64,000 bases of DNA from Saprospiraceae bacterium (GTDB lineage: Bacteria > Bacteroidota > Bacteroidia > Chitinophagales > Saprospiraceae), in the NCBI GenBank assembly GCA_016719615.1, contig JADJYQ010000005.1, positions 1 to 64,000 on the forward strand, in the 5' to 3' direction. This document shows positions 56,249 through 64,000 of the stretch, one piece after another. Both the position numbers and the translations under genes were made by a program. Below the pieces are notes generated by a model. The model made no database searches and had not been told where the DNA came from. It worked only from the letters and a program-made list of their open reading frames with translations. Every line of letters begins with the position of its first letter. Positions within the stretch are counted from its first letter, which is position 1.

Positions 56249-56255
56249 TTGCGCG

Positions 56256-56933
56256 ATGAAGATACTCTATGTTGAAGATGAAATGTCCCTGGCCAAAGTA
56301 GTGAGAGAGTCTTTGCAGAGCAGAACGTATGAGGTGTTGCACCTTCAGGATGGTGTTGGTCTATTGGAACACTATTTACAATTCAAACCTGATATCTGTC
56401 TTTTTGATGTTATGTTGCCCGTAAAAGATGGATTTGTTCTGGCTAAGGAAATTCGGGCGATCAATCCTGAAATTCCTATCATCTTCATTACTTCTAAGGT
56501 GCAAACCAACGATGTGCTGAAGGGTTTTGGTGTGGGGGGAAATGACTATATTAAAAAACCATTCAGTCTCGAAGAGCTCATTGTCAGAATCAATAATCTT
56601 TATAAATTGACCAGCAATCTCAATGCAACGGATCTTAAAGTTTTTAAGATTGGAAAATATGAGTTTTGGCCTGAAAAATTGGAGTTAAATTTTAATGGTG
56701 AAGTTCGCCGAATCTCCTATCGGGAAGGACAGCTGCTTCATGAATTGGTCCGGAATAAAAATGAAGTAGTCAATAGAAAACACATCCTCGATAGTTTGTG
56801 GGGAGATGATAATTTTTTTAATTCGCGCAATTTAGATGTTTATATCACCAAATTGCGGCAATACTTCCGGCAGGATGAAAAGGTGCAGATCATTACACTT
56901 AAAGCGGTTGGATATAGATTGGTAGACAGCTAG
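56256..56933 (+). CDS. Response regulator, OmpR/PhoB type
   Basis: 225 residues. Receiver domain: MKILYVEDEMSLAKVVRESL with the acidic pocket, phospho-acceptor Asp51 in ICLFDVMLPVKDGFVLAKEI, Thr79 in IPIIFITSKV and Lys101 in GNDYIKKPFSLEELIVRINN. The C-terminal winged helix reads ISYREGQLLHELVRNKNEVV, NRKHILDSLWGDDNFFNSRN and LDVYITKLRQYFRQDEKVQI ending LKAVGYRLVDS. ATG 56256 places the start exactly at the receiver domain. Forms a two-component pair with the preceding kinase gene. Confidence 0.95.
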   Translation: MKILYVEDEMSLAKVVRESLQSRTYEVLHLQDGVGLLEHYLQFKPDICLFDVMLPVKDGFVLAKEIRAINPEIPIIFITSKVQTNDVLKGFGVGGNDYIKKPFSLEELIVRINNLYKLTSNLNATDLKVFKIGKYEFWPEKLELNFNGEVRRISYREGQLLHELVRNKNEVVNRKHILDSLWGDDNFFNSRNLDVYITKLRQYFRQDEKVQIITLKAVGYRLVDS

Positions 56934-56998
56934 GTATTCGGAGCTGAGTTTTGATTTAATATAAAAACTATTGTGTTTGAGGGATAAATTAAACTTCA

Positions 56999-57457
56999 TT
57001 ATTGAGTAGCTTTTTCCACATCAGTCCAGGTATCCCAAACTAATTTTAACTTCTGTTTAAAAAGACTAGAGTCTTCGCTTTGTTCGAGTATTTTAAATAA
57101 GTCATGCATTTCTCCGCGTTGATGTTCATATTTTTTGACGACGGGAATAAGTGCCTCCCAGGCTTTGCGGTGAGTGGTAAAGGCATTTGTAAAATTTTCC
57201 GGACAATATTTGAAATCCATAATTGCAAGAGCACTGGTATAATTGGAAATCGTTTGATCAAGTGAAATTTTTTCGCAAGCATGATTGCGAATAGTACCTA
57301 AGGAATCATCTTTGGCAATAATGCGTTGCATGCATCCGGAGGGATGAGTAGGGGGCCATTCGATCATCAAACTTATTTGCGAGAAACAAACTGAAGTGTA
57401 AAGGCTAAAAATGAATAGTAATATGTTTATTATTAAAGGCATAATGATAAGCTTCAT
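56999..57457 (-). CDS. Small exported protein of unknown function
   Basis: 152 residues. KLIIMPLIINILLFIFSLYT then SVCFSQ make a signal peptide. The mature part is mainly helical and polar with two Cys (PPTHPSGCMQRIIAKDDSLG, RNHACEKISLDQTISNYTSA) and AFTTHRKAWEALIPVVKKYE, QRGEMHDLFKILEQSEDSSL. It is not recognised. The start overlaps the stop of the DinB gene by four bases, so it is translated from the same message. Confidence 0.65.
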   Translation of the reverse strand: MKLIIMPLIINILLFIFSLYTSVCFSQISLMIEWPPTHPSGCMQRIIAKDDSLGTIRNHACEKISLDQTISNYTSALAIMDFKYCPENFTNAFTTHRKAWEALIPVVKKYEHQRGEMHDLFKILEQSEDSSLFKQKLKLVWDTWTDVEKATQ

Positions 57458-57966
57458 AAATTATTTAATATTTCGCGCATACTGGCAAGATGATGGTCGT
57501 CGTGTTCCGCCACAAAATAGGCCATATCAACGGGTTTCATTGGAACTTTTAAACGTGGATGTCTGGAGTGAAACGACATTCTAACGTCATCCAATTTTCT
57601 GAGACTTTGAATAAATACTTTTCGGGTATTATTGAAGTTTTCGATCAATTCAGGTATTGAATTTGAATTATGGTCCGCTTGCTCTGTTTTTATGTTTTGC
57701 ATGTCAGCAGCGCGAAGTGTTTGCTTGCCGGATAAAAAGTCTTCTATGCGGCCTTCATGCAATTCTTCCAGATCTATTAAATGTCCGATATGCTCCTTCA
57801 AGCTCCATTTTCCATCCAGTTTTTGAGATGCCCGGTCATCGGTAATTTGTTGTAACATAAACTTTAACCTCGGACCGGTTCCTTCCAGTCGCTCCATAAT
57901 ATTGTATATCCAGCCTTCCGGGATATCAAATTGAAATGTTCGGGCAGTCCAGGCTAGTCTTTGCAT
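57454..57966 (-). CDS. DinB-family protein
   Basis: About 170 residues from ATG 57964-57966 (an ATG 42 bases earlier would add a hydrophobic tail that is not typical). DinB proteins are four-helix bundles with a metal site of three His and are used as thiol transferases or damage-inducible enzymes. Seen here: KWSLKEHIGHLIDLEELHEG (first His), LEELHEGRIEDFLSGKQTLR and DMAYFVAEHDDHHLASMREI with the C-terminal H-D-D-H-H cluster. The following small exported protein overlaps it by four bases. Substrate unknown. Confidence 0.85.
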   Translation of the reverse strand: MQRLAWTARTFQFDIPEGWIYNIMERLEGTGPRLKFMLQQITDDRASQKLDGKWSLKEHIGHLIDLEELHEGRIEDFLSGKQTLRAADMQNIKTEQADHNSNSIPELIENFNNTRKVFIQSLRKLDDVRMSFHSRHPRLKVPMKPVDMAYFVAEHDDHHLASMREILNNL

Positions 57967-58124
57967 ATAATAATTGACTAATAGGAGTAAAATTAACATG
58001 AAACTCATGATGGAATGTAAAAGGCTTGCTTTGTGGGATTAAAAATTTCTTAAAAAAGATGGATTCCCATGCAACGTTTCGGGCAAACATCCATCTTTAT
58101 GTAAATTCATCGAAACGAAAGTTT

Positions 58125-58700
58125 ATGCAAGAATGGGTCAAACAGCTACAGAATAAGGATCCGGAAGCGTATCGAAAGTTATACGACCGGTTTGCCCGAC
58201 CCATGTACAGCGTATGCCTTCGTTTGACCGGACATGCCGATGATGCTCATGATGTGTTGCAGGAGAGTTTTATACGCATTTTTGAGAAAATCGGACAATT
58301 AAGACAGGCGGAGCTCTTGCCAGCTTGGGTCAAAAGGGTTTGCGTAAATACGTCTTTGCAGTATATGAAAGAGCGCAAAAACCTTCGTTTTGAGGGCCTG
58401 GAAGGGAAACCGGGCATGTTTAATGTTCAGGAAGAATCGGATGTTTTAAACCATGCAGACCAGGAACAATTACTGGATCAGATACACGATTGTATCCGTT
58501 TACTTCCGGATCGCTACCGTGTCGTTTTTACGCTGCATGTACTCGAAGAGTATTCACATGAAGACATCGCAAAGGAATTGGGAATCGTAGCAGGAACTTC
58601 ACGCAGCCAATATCTGAGGGCGAAACAAAAATTAATTGAGTTAATTCAAAAAAAACAAAATTATGGCGGACCATCTGAAAGACTATATACAAAAGTCTAG
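58125..58700 (+). CDS. ECF-type RNA polymerase sigma factor
   Basis: 191 residues from ATG 58125 (QEWVKQLQNKDPEAYRKLYD); an upstream start at 58026 adds 33 unconserved residues. Region 2: YSVCLRLTGHADDAHDVLQE, SFIRIFEKIGQLRQ, LLPAWVKRVCVNTSLQYMKE. Region 4: CIRLLPDRYRVVFTLHVLEE then YSHEDIAKELGIVAGTSRSQ and YLRAKQKLIELI. It overlaps the next gene by 38 bases, a typical sigma/anti-sigma arrangement, so the activity is probably held in check by that membrane protein. Regulon unknown; the outer-membrane protein gene after them is a likely target. Confidence 0.92.
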   Translation: MQEWVKQLQNKDPEAYRKLYDRFARPMYSVCLRLTGHADDAHDVLQESFIRIFEKIGQLRQAELLPAWVKRVCVNTSLQYMKERKNLRFEGLEGKPGMFNVQEESDVLNHADQEQLLDQIHDCIRLLPDRYRVVFTLHVLEEYSHEDIAKELGIVAGTSRSQYLRAKQKLIELIQKKQNYGGPSERLYTKV

Positions 58701-59535
58701 GGAGCACCTGGACCGGGATGAACCGCGATTGGATTTTAAAGAGTCGCTGTTTGCTGAGATCGAAAAACGCTCTGCACAGAAGCGCCCCTGGTTTGCCAGC
58801 TTATATGTAAAGAGAATAGCAATTGCTGCAAGTTTATGTTTGTTGGTCATTTGTACTTTTCTCATATGGCAGGAAGATCCTAAGGAATCAAATACGCTTG
58901 TTTCAAATTCTGGTGCAAGTTTTCAAAAGAGCGCAGATTCAGCAGTTTCTATGGAAACAACGAAAGTAGATGTAACCGAGAAGCTAAATGAATTTAAGCC
59001 ACTGGATCCTCCAATATTAACGAAGAATAATCCGTCGGATCTAAAATCTAAAAATATAACTAACGATCGTAAGTTATACAAACAAGAAACACAAAAATTA
59101 AATGAAGATCCGGTTTTAATCGCTAATTTGGAAAAAACCAAGCCAACAGAAATCCCGCAATCCAATACGGGTGGTGATTTTACACTTCCAAGCCATACCG
59201 AGACAGTACACACACAAGCAACTGAAATAGTAACTGCTATAAACCCGTCAGAAGTAAAACCGGACGTGCCATTGCAAACGATTCAGGAACCTGCAATGGA
59301 GTCTTCCAGCTCAGAACAAACCATTGCGATGGAAAGCAATCAGACGCAAAATGTAGGCAGCTTTATCAAAAAAGGGGTATGGGGTTTTCTAAAGAAAAAA
59401 GCCAGACAAATTACAAATAATGCCATCGATATACAATCCGATGAAAGCAAAGAGCCCACAGCATTGGCCTTGCACTTCAAATCAAATCTCATTGAAGTAC
59501 AAAAGACCATTCCTTTAAATCAAGAAAGTGACTAA
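58663..59535 (+). CDS. Single-pass membrane protein, probable anti-sigma factor
   Basis: 290 residues from ATG 58663. The N-terminal cytosolic part (HLKDYIQKSREHLDRDEPRL, DFKESLFAEIEKRSAQKRPW) is followed by one helix, IAIAASLCLLVICTFLIW, near residues 51-68, then a long periplasmic, Ser/Thr/Glu-rich region without a clear fold and a C-terminal piece with SFIKKGVWGFLKKKARQITN and LALHFKSNLIEVQKTIPLNQ. Its 38-base overlap with the ECF sigma gene and membrane topology match anti-sigma factors, although no zinc anti-sigma H-x(3)-C-x(2)-C motif is present. Confidence 0.75.
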   Translation: MADHLKDYIQKSREHLDRDEPRLDFKESLFAEIEKRSAQKRPWFASLYVKRIAIAASLCLLVICTFLIWQEDPKESNTLVSNSGASFQKSADSAVSMETTKVDVTEKLNEFKPLDPPILTKNNPSDLKSKNITNDRKLYKQETQKLNEDPVLIANLEKTKPTEIPQSNTGGDFTLPSHTETVHTQATEIVTAINPSEVKPDVPLQTIQEPAMESSSSEQTIAMESNQTQNVGSFIKKGVWGFLKKKARQITNNAIDIQSDESKEPTALALHFKSNLIEVQKTIPLNQESD

Positions 59536-59568
59536 TCTTATTTATTAAATACATTAAAATTAAAATTT

Positions 59569-60699
59569 ATGAAATCGAAATTATTAATTATGTCAATGTT
59601 GAGCTTATTTTCATTCCAGCTCATAAATGCACAGGAAACTCCTGCTCCACCACCGCCGCCTTCAGTTGCTCCACCAAAAGCTCCCGTAGCGCCTCCTGCA
59701 CCTGCAAGTAAGGAAGACACCACGAAATTGAATCTTGGCAACAAACAGATTATCATTATAGAAAATAAAGAAAAAGCCAATGCTCCAAAAGAAGAATGGG
59801 AAGAAGAACTCGATGAGGGATTGGAAGAAATGCGCGAGGGCTTGATGGAAGCCAGAAAAGAATTAGAAGCTGCGCTGAAAGATTTGAGAAGTAAGGGTCT
59901 GGCAAACGAAGATGTTGAAAAGGAATTGAAGAATGCCGAAAAGGAAATAGAACGGGCTGATCGGGAAATAAAGCGTTCAGAAAATAAATCAGAAAAAGAA
60001 AGAAACCAATTAAAATTGGAACTCAAACTAAAAAATCAAAATGATGAAAACATACCACCCACACCTGAACCGCCTAAAGCCAGAAAGAAAAAGAACAAAG
60101 GAGCAACTGTAGGCTTCATCGATATCGATCTGGGTTTAAATTTTTTTAAATTCGGTGAGGGCATTAGTTCGGAGATGAAATCAGATCTGGAATTAAAAAA
60201 CTGGAATTCATTAAGCACAACACTTACTTTTTTGCCCACAAAGATTTTTTTAGGATCGCCACATCTTATGTTGATGACTGGACTTTCCTGGCGCATCGGG
60301 CAATTTGAATTCAAGGAAAAACTAAATTTTGCACCCAATCAAACTTTGGTTTATAACAAACAGGACAATGTCAAAGAATCTCAGTTTATGACACATTATC
60401 TTCAGGTGCCACTGAGCTTGTATGTTGAAAGTAAAAAAATCCGGGGACTCGGTAAAATTGGAATGGGAGTGGGCGGATATGCAGGCGTTTTATTACATCA
60501 CGAACACGAATTAACAACCACAGATCCCAATCAATTCATCGAAACAGAAGAGGATTTTGGTATCAAGAATTTTCGTTACGGTCTCACAGGCAGAATCGAT
60601 GTAGGTGCTATAAAGTTTTTTGGGAATATGGATCTCAGCGATTTCTGGACAGGACAAGATATCCGGAATATTGAATGTGGACTTTGGTTTGATTTTTAG
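59569..60699 (+). CDS. Outer-membrane barrel-like protein with Pro-rich and coiled-coil N-terminus
   Basis: 376 residues. Signal peptide KSKLLIMSMLSLFSFQLINA; then a Pro/Ala-rich linker (PAPPPPPSVAPPKAPVAPPA), a Glu/Lys coiled coil of roughly 80 residues (EEELDEGLEEMREGLMEARK, DVEKELKNAEKEIERADREI) and from about residue 175 a barrel-like region (GFIDIDLGLNFFKFGEGI, FMTHYLQVPLSLYVESKKI, GKIGMGVGGYAGVLLHHEHE, FRYGLTGRIDVGAIKFFGNM) ending in an aromatic CGLWFDF, a C-terminal signature of outer-membrane barrels. It is the third gene of the sigma/anti-sigma cluster and 33 bases after the anti-sigma gene. The coiled coil may reach the peptidoglycan, like periplasmic linkers of OmpA-type proteins (inference). 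Confidence 0.75.
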   Translation: MKSKLLIMSMLSLFSFQLINAQETPAPPPPPSVAPPKAPVAPPAPASKEDTTKLNLGNKQIIIIENKEKANAPKEEWEEELDEGLEEMREGLMEARKELEAALKDLRSKGLANEDVEKELKNAEKEIERADREIKRSENKSEKERNQLKLELKLKNQNDENIPPTPEPPKARKKKNKGATVGFIDIDLGLNFFKFGEGISSEMKSDLELKNWNSLSTTLTFLPTKIFLGSPHLMLMTGLSWRIGQFEFKEKLNFAPNQTLVYNKQDNVKESQFMTHYLQVPLSLYVESKKIRGLGKIGMGVGGYAGVLLHHEHELTTTDPNQFIETEEDFGIKNFRYGLTGRIDVGAIKFFGNMDLSDFWTGQDIRNIECGLWFDF

Positions 60700-60784
60700 T
60701 ATTTTGAAATCATTTTAAGAATGACTGAATATCAAATAATTTAAGAGTAATTGTCTTAACAAGTCGTTTGACTTTCTTCATAAT

Positions 60785-60913
60785 TTGGTAAGCCTGTATG
60801 TCGATGGATATACGGGCGCCTTTTTTTTAAGAGGATGGAATAAGGATAATGGAATAAAAAGTATAGATGGAAGTACACCACTTGCTTTTCAAAGACAAAA
60901 AGAATACATCTTC
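60785..60913. other. Spacer without a gene
   Basis: Short open frame only, no family resemblance. The end (gaatacatcttcaattcatcatcc) runs into palindromic copy 4. Confidence 0.4.
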
Positions 60914-61028
60914 AATTCATCATCCGTCTGGAAAACGGAGTTTTCCAATCGCCCCGGCGTATCCCGCTTTGATTAAGTTATTTTAAACTATTAGAGTTTC
61001 TTAAAGCGGGATGAAGACTACGCAGAGC
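60914..61028. repeat. Dispersed palindromic element, long form, copy 4
   Basis: TTCATCATCCGTCTGGAAAA...GTTTTCC...GGCGTATCCCGCTTTGATT...TTAAAGCGGGATGAAGACTACGC-AGAGC. Same three-hairpin layout as copy 2 at 32063. Confidence 0.85.
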
Positions 61029-61077
61029 AACTGTTTTTAAAATTATAGAAACAATAATAAAAGACCGGTAAATAGCT

Positions 61078-61125
61078 CTCCTCTACGCATCGTGGAGAGG
61101 AGCTGGAGGTGAGGTGAATGCGACT
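61078..61125. repeat. Short hairpin CTCTCC / GGAGAG with trailing AGCTGGAGGTGAGG
   Basis: CTCTCC-TCTACGCATCGT-GGAGAG followed by GAGCTGGAGGTGAGGTG. The arms are complementary; the element type is familiar as a dispersed repeat in Bacteroidota but is single-copy here. Confidence 0.5.
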
Positions 61126-61266
61126 CAATTATAACCACCATCATATTGCATCTGCTTTTGAATTTGAATATTATTATTGAGGTCATGCAGAATAAAACGC
61201 AAATGACTAAAACTTAATGGATTGACAATAATTACTTGAAAAGAAATTATGGTCAATAAAGAAAAT

Positions 61267-61342
61267 TTTGTCCCGTCAGGGACAACATATGGGTAGACGA
61301 ATAAAATCCCGGGACACGGCGTGCCGTAGGTACGCAAGAGGA
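61267..61342. repeat. REP-like palindromes GTCCC-GTCA-GGGAC and GTGCCGTAGGTAC
   Basis: TTTTGTCCCGTCAGGGACAA followed by CATATGGGTAGA, then ATCCCGGGA and GGCGTGCCGTAGGTACGC. Palindromes plus the ATATGGGTAGA tail are the style of dispersed Bacteroidota repeats; only one copy lies in this window. Confidence 0.5.
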
Positions 61343-61395
61343 TTAAAGAGTATGGATTATAGAGCAAAGAGTAAATTCTTTTAAAAAGTATAGTT

Positions 61396-61457
61396 TCGAA
61401 AATAATTGAAAATAATTGTATTTTAATTGAACTAACATCCGTTAGGGCGTGTTTTTT
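61396..61457. repeat. Conserved AT-rich leader with CTAAC/GTTAG hairpin, copy 2
   Basis: Near identical to 2813-2877, differing at AACATCCG for AACATTCG and at one position in the AT part. Confidence 0.75.
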
Positions 61458-61459
61458 TC

Positions 61460-61588
61460 TAACAGACTAACAGACTAACAGACTAACAGACTAACAGACT
61501 AACAGACTAACAGACTAACAGACTAACAGACTAACAGACTAACAGACTAACAGACTAACAGACTAACAGACTAACAGACTAACAGACT
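61460..61588. repeat. 8-bp minisatellite, unit AACAGACT, about 16 copies
   Basis: Uninterrupted tandem copies of AACAGACT, identical in unit to the array at 2879-2975. It ends about ten bases before the corrected stop of the MBOAT gene. Confidence 0.88.
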
Positions 61589-61598
61589 CAATCTTCCC

Positions 61599-63049
61599 TC
61601 AAAACTGAAAATAAATAAAACTGCTCGTGCTTTCCTGACTTAACAAAACCATCAACACTAAAAATGCCCATAACAAAGCAGACAACCACCAGGGCCATTT
61701 TTAACTTCGATGAGGACCTGTGTATTCCTAAACAGCCAATGAAAGCCAATCATGCAAATTGTGATGACAGCTACCTTGCATAAATCAATGGAACTGATGA
61801 GCGGTTTTGAATCTTGTGATAATCCTATCATGGATTGCAACATTACCCATGCACCTCCAAAATCCTGTTCTCGAAAAAACACCCAGGTGATATTGATCAA
61901 CATAAAAGTTGCCAGTGCTTGTAAAAAACCCATTGAGAAAAAACTGTTTACCCTTTGCAAACCTGGGGGCATCGGGGATTTGGATTTATTTGGAAATGTT
62001 TCTTTAATCCATTTTTCTCCAACCAAATACAAACCATGTAAACCGCCCCATACTACAAAGGTCCAATTGGCACCATGCCATAATCCGCCGATTAACATGG
62101 TGAGCATGAGATTTAGATATGTTTTGAAATGACCACTTTGATTACCTCCCAGTGGTATGTACAAATAATCGCGCAACCACTGAGATAAAGTAATATGCCA
62201 GCGTTTCCAAAAATCAGAAAAACCAATAGCCGCATAAGGATACCAAAAATTTTGTGGTAAAATAAATCCCAAACAGGCTGCAACGCCGATGGCACATGTC
62301 GAGTAACCGGCAAAATCAAAAAATATTTGACCTGAAAAAGCAAAAACACCAAACCACGCATCTAAAGCCATCAATGGATCTTTAGAATCAAAAATAGCAT
62401 TTGCTGTTGGAGCTAAAAAGGTATCTGCCAGCACTACTTTCATAAACAAACCTAGGCTCAATAAAAACAAACCATCTATAAACTGATTACGTGTAGCTGA
62501 TTTCGGCGTTTCAAATTGGGGAACCAATTGAGGCGGCCTGACGATAGGGCCTGCAACCAGGTGTGGAAAAAAAGTCACAAAGAGCGAAAAGTCTAAAAGT
62601 GATTTTACCGGCTTACTTTCTTTGCGGTACATGTCGATGGTATAACACAAAGTAGTAAACGTATAAAATGAAATTCCTGCCGGTAAAATAATATCGGGTT
62701 TTGCAGGATGGAAATCCCAACCGATCAAATTGACCAAGCCAACAAAATTCTCCAATAAAAAGGCACCGTATTTAAAAAAACAAAGCATTCCCAGATTACC
62801 CATCAAACTAATGACGAGTAGAAATTTCTTTTTTACGGGATCATTCTGTTCGTAAAGTGCCTTTCCAACAAAAAAATCTACTATGGTAGAAAGCCACAAC
62901 AGCAATATAAAAACAGGATTCCACGCTGCATAAAAAACATAACTTGCAATGAGCAAATTCACCTTTTTGAACTTCCAGGAAAAAGGTGAATAATGCAAAG
63001 CCAATAAAACAAGAAAGAAAACAATAAATGTCAATGAATTAAATACCAT
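61599..63049 (-). CDS. MBOAT-family membrane O-acyltransferase (AlgI-like), one-base deletion near the 3' end
   Basis: Polytopic enzyme that moves acetyl groups across the membrane to a polysaccharide or cell-wall acceptor. From ATG 63047-63049: VFNSLTFIVFFLVLLALHYS, NLLIASYVFYAAWNPVFILL; conserved motifs PAGISFYTFTTLCYTIDMYR, FFPHLVAGPIVRP, ITLSQWLRDYLYIPLGG and MLIGGLWHGANWTFVVWGGLHG with the catalytic His. As read, the frame ends at 61658 with an unlikely tail (KNGPGGCLLCYGHF). Restoring A6 for the A5 run at about 61707 gives KKWPWWLSALLWAFLVLMVL and the family ending SFIYFQF, with TGA at 61599. Corrected length about 483 residues. The SGNH gene lies 35 bases upstream. Confidence 0.92.
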
Positions 63050-63084
63050 TTTTCTTAAATTGAACGGATAAAAAAAGCTAAAAT

Positions 63085-64000
63085 TTAATTTTGGTTTTTC
63101 AAAGCCCAGGCGTGTTCATTCCGGAGAATTTCAATCAGTTTTTTGGTAAAAATTTTTGCGCCGGAATGATCTAAATGTGAATATTCAGGACAGTCTAATG
63201 CAGCCATTTCCGGGTAATCCGTAAAAAAAATTCCTTTGCATTGGGTGGTATCCAATATACGTTGCCAGTACAACGCTCTCGGGAAAGCAAAATTTTCACC
63301 GGCAATTTCATCTCCGGTAGAGGGGGTGCGCGTAAAGACTACATCTACACCTCTTGATTTTAATTTTTGAACGTCAACTTGAACCACGCTTAATAGTGAA
63401 TCAATTTGGGATGCAGTTGGTCTGGGTTTCTTTTTACCCATTTCTCCAAAAAATTTCCAGATATTTTTCACTTTTCTGGTTTCTGTGGTGTCTGCAGCAA
63501 ACGCTTCAGTAATCACAGATTGCCTATATTGGTTCACTCTTTCAAAGCCGCTTGGAAAAGATGGCGGCAACATGACTCCTTCTCTTTTGGGTACAGGTAA
63601 TTTGCCGAACATAGGATTCAATGTAAAATTTTCCTTATCGAGAAAGACCAAATAAGTTTGTAAAAACCAATCAATATGGTAGGAGGCCTTTTGTGCATAA
63701 CTTTCCTCTTTTTGATATTTGATGCCGTCATTGGGTCGTGAATAAGGAGAAGGGCTGAAGTTGAAAAATAATTTTTCTGTAATGTCAATTATCAATTTGC
63801 CTTTGAATTTTTCGTCATTGGCCAGATCATGCAGTACCGGAAGAGGGGTTGAGCCTACACAAGCTAATTGTATGGCTTGTTCGCCGGTTTCCTGCATCCA
63901 TGTTTCTGCATCCAGATCAAATTTTATGCGCGAAGACCCAATGAACACAGTTGCATCATCTTTGGCTTGATAAACTTTTCTTCGTTCATGTGCCCAAAAA
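63085..64000 (-). CDS. SGNH-hydrolase-like protein, partner of the MBOAT enzyme (5' end outside window)
   Basis: The frame is open to the right edge (FWAHERRKVYQAKDDATVFI then GSSRIKFDLDAETW), so the start and probably an N-terminal membrane anchor lie beyond position 64000. GSSR with the catalytic Ser opens an SGNH/DUF1574-like domain; further on GKLIIDITEKLFFN and, near the end, YSHLDHSGAKIFTKKLIEIL with the Asp/His pair (D-H). Such proteins act with MBOAT transporters as periplasmic O-acetyltransferases or esterases of exopolysaccharides. Same strand as the MBOAT gene and 35 bases ahead of it, so they form an operon. Acceptor unknown. Confidence 0.75.
   Translation of the reverse strand, partial: FWAHERRKVYQAKDDATVFIGSSRIKFDLDAETWMQETGEQAIQLACVGSTPLPVLHDLANDEKFKGKLIIDITEKLFFNFSPSPYSRPNDGIKYQKEESYAQKASYHIDWFLQTYLVFLDKENFTLNPMFGKLPVPKREGVMLPPSFPSGFERVNQYRQSVITEAFAADTTETRKVKNIWKFFGEMGKKKPRPTASQIDSLLSVVQVDVQKLKSRGVDVVFTRTPSTGDEIAGENFAFPRALYWQRILDTTQCKGIFFTDYPEMAALDCPEYSHLDHSGAKIFTKKLIEILRNEHAWALKNQN

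Noticed and set aside
61125..61367. 80-codon frame on the minus strand
   Set aside because: It covers REP-like palindromes and has no family resemblance.

Overview
The window reads as a piece of an uncultured member of the Bacteroidota, most like the Saprospiraceae/Chitinophagia part of the phylum. The evidence is several secreted proteins with C-terminal type IX secretion (T9SS) sorting domains, two CarboxypepD_reg/outer-membrane beta-barrel proteins, a GLPGLI-family protein, TTG starts and Bacteroidota-type -7 boxes (TAnnTTTG). No database search was possible; the assignment rests on recognised families.

Layout. 1-2.7 kb holds housekeeping genes that are all broken by small indels or stops: cutC, sod, an EamA transporter, a peroxiredoxin and clpS. 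2.7-5.3 kb is repeat-rich and contains the remains of T9SS-exported proteins. 5.6-17.1 kb is an AT-rich island bounded by two direct copies of one IS66-family element; an identical 8-bp sequence (ATTACTGT) lies just outside the outermost ends, as expected of a target-site duplication. The island therefore looks like an 11.5-kb composite transposon. Its cargo is a class I lanthipeptide-type locus: a LuxR-type HTH protein, a two-repeat protein of unknown function, an 82-residue candidate precursor with three Cys, LanC, a full-length LanB (glutamylation plus elimination domains) and a convergent DoxX-like membrane protein. No transporter or leader protease is present.

17.3-18.7 kb has a Cys-paired lipoprotein-like protein, a small membrane protein and another T9SS tail remnant. 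18.8-26.7 kb carries aat, a large BNR/LamG T9SS protein, folC, ubiX, a Sfp-type phosphopantetheinyl transferase and a lipoprotein. 26.8-36.2 kb holds a 155-bp tandem hairpin repeat, a TonB-type outer-membrane protein, a VWA protein, palindromic repeats, tRNA-Thr, an ECF sigma factor and uvrA. 36.3-38.2 kb has a broken T9SS protein and a stretch of very poor consensus sequence. 38.3-50.8 kb: phosphatase, LPG-synthase-like membrane protein, a PNGase F-like T9SS protein with an inserted LamG domain, four-helix-bundle protein, dcd, WD40 protein, serC, a YgjP-like metallopeptidase and a lipoprotein. 51-64 kb: outer-membrane protein plus GLPGLI protein divergent from a two-component system, DinB protein, a sigma/anti-sigma/outer-membrane operon, and an MBOAT plus SGNH O-acetylation pair.

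Many breaks sit in short homopolymers (for example T5 for T4 in clpS, A5 for A6 in the MBOAT gene), so most are probably consensus errors rather than true pseudogenes. The intergenic spaces are unusually rich in dispersed palindromes and period-8 minisatellites, several of which recur at distant sites in the window.
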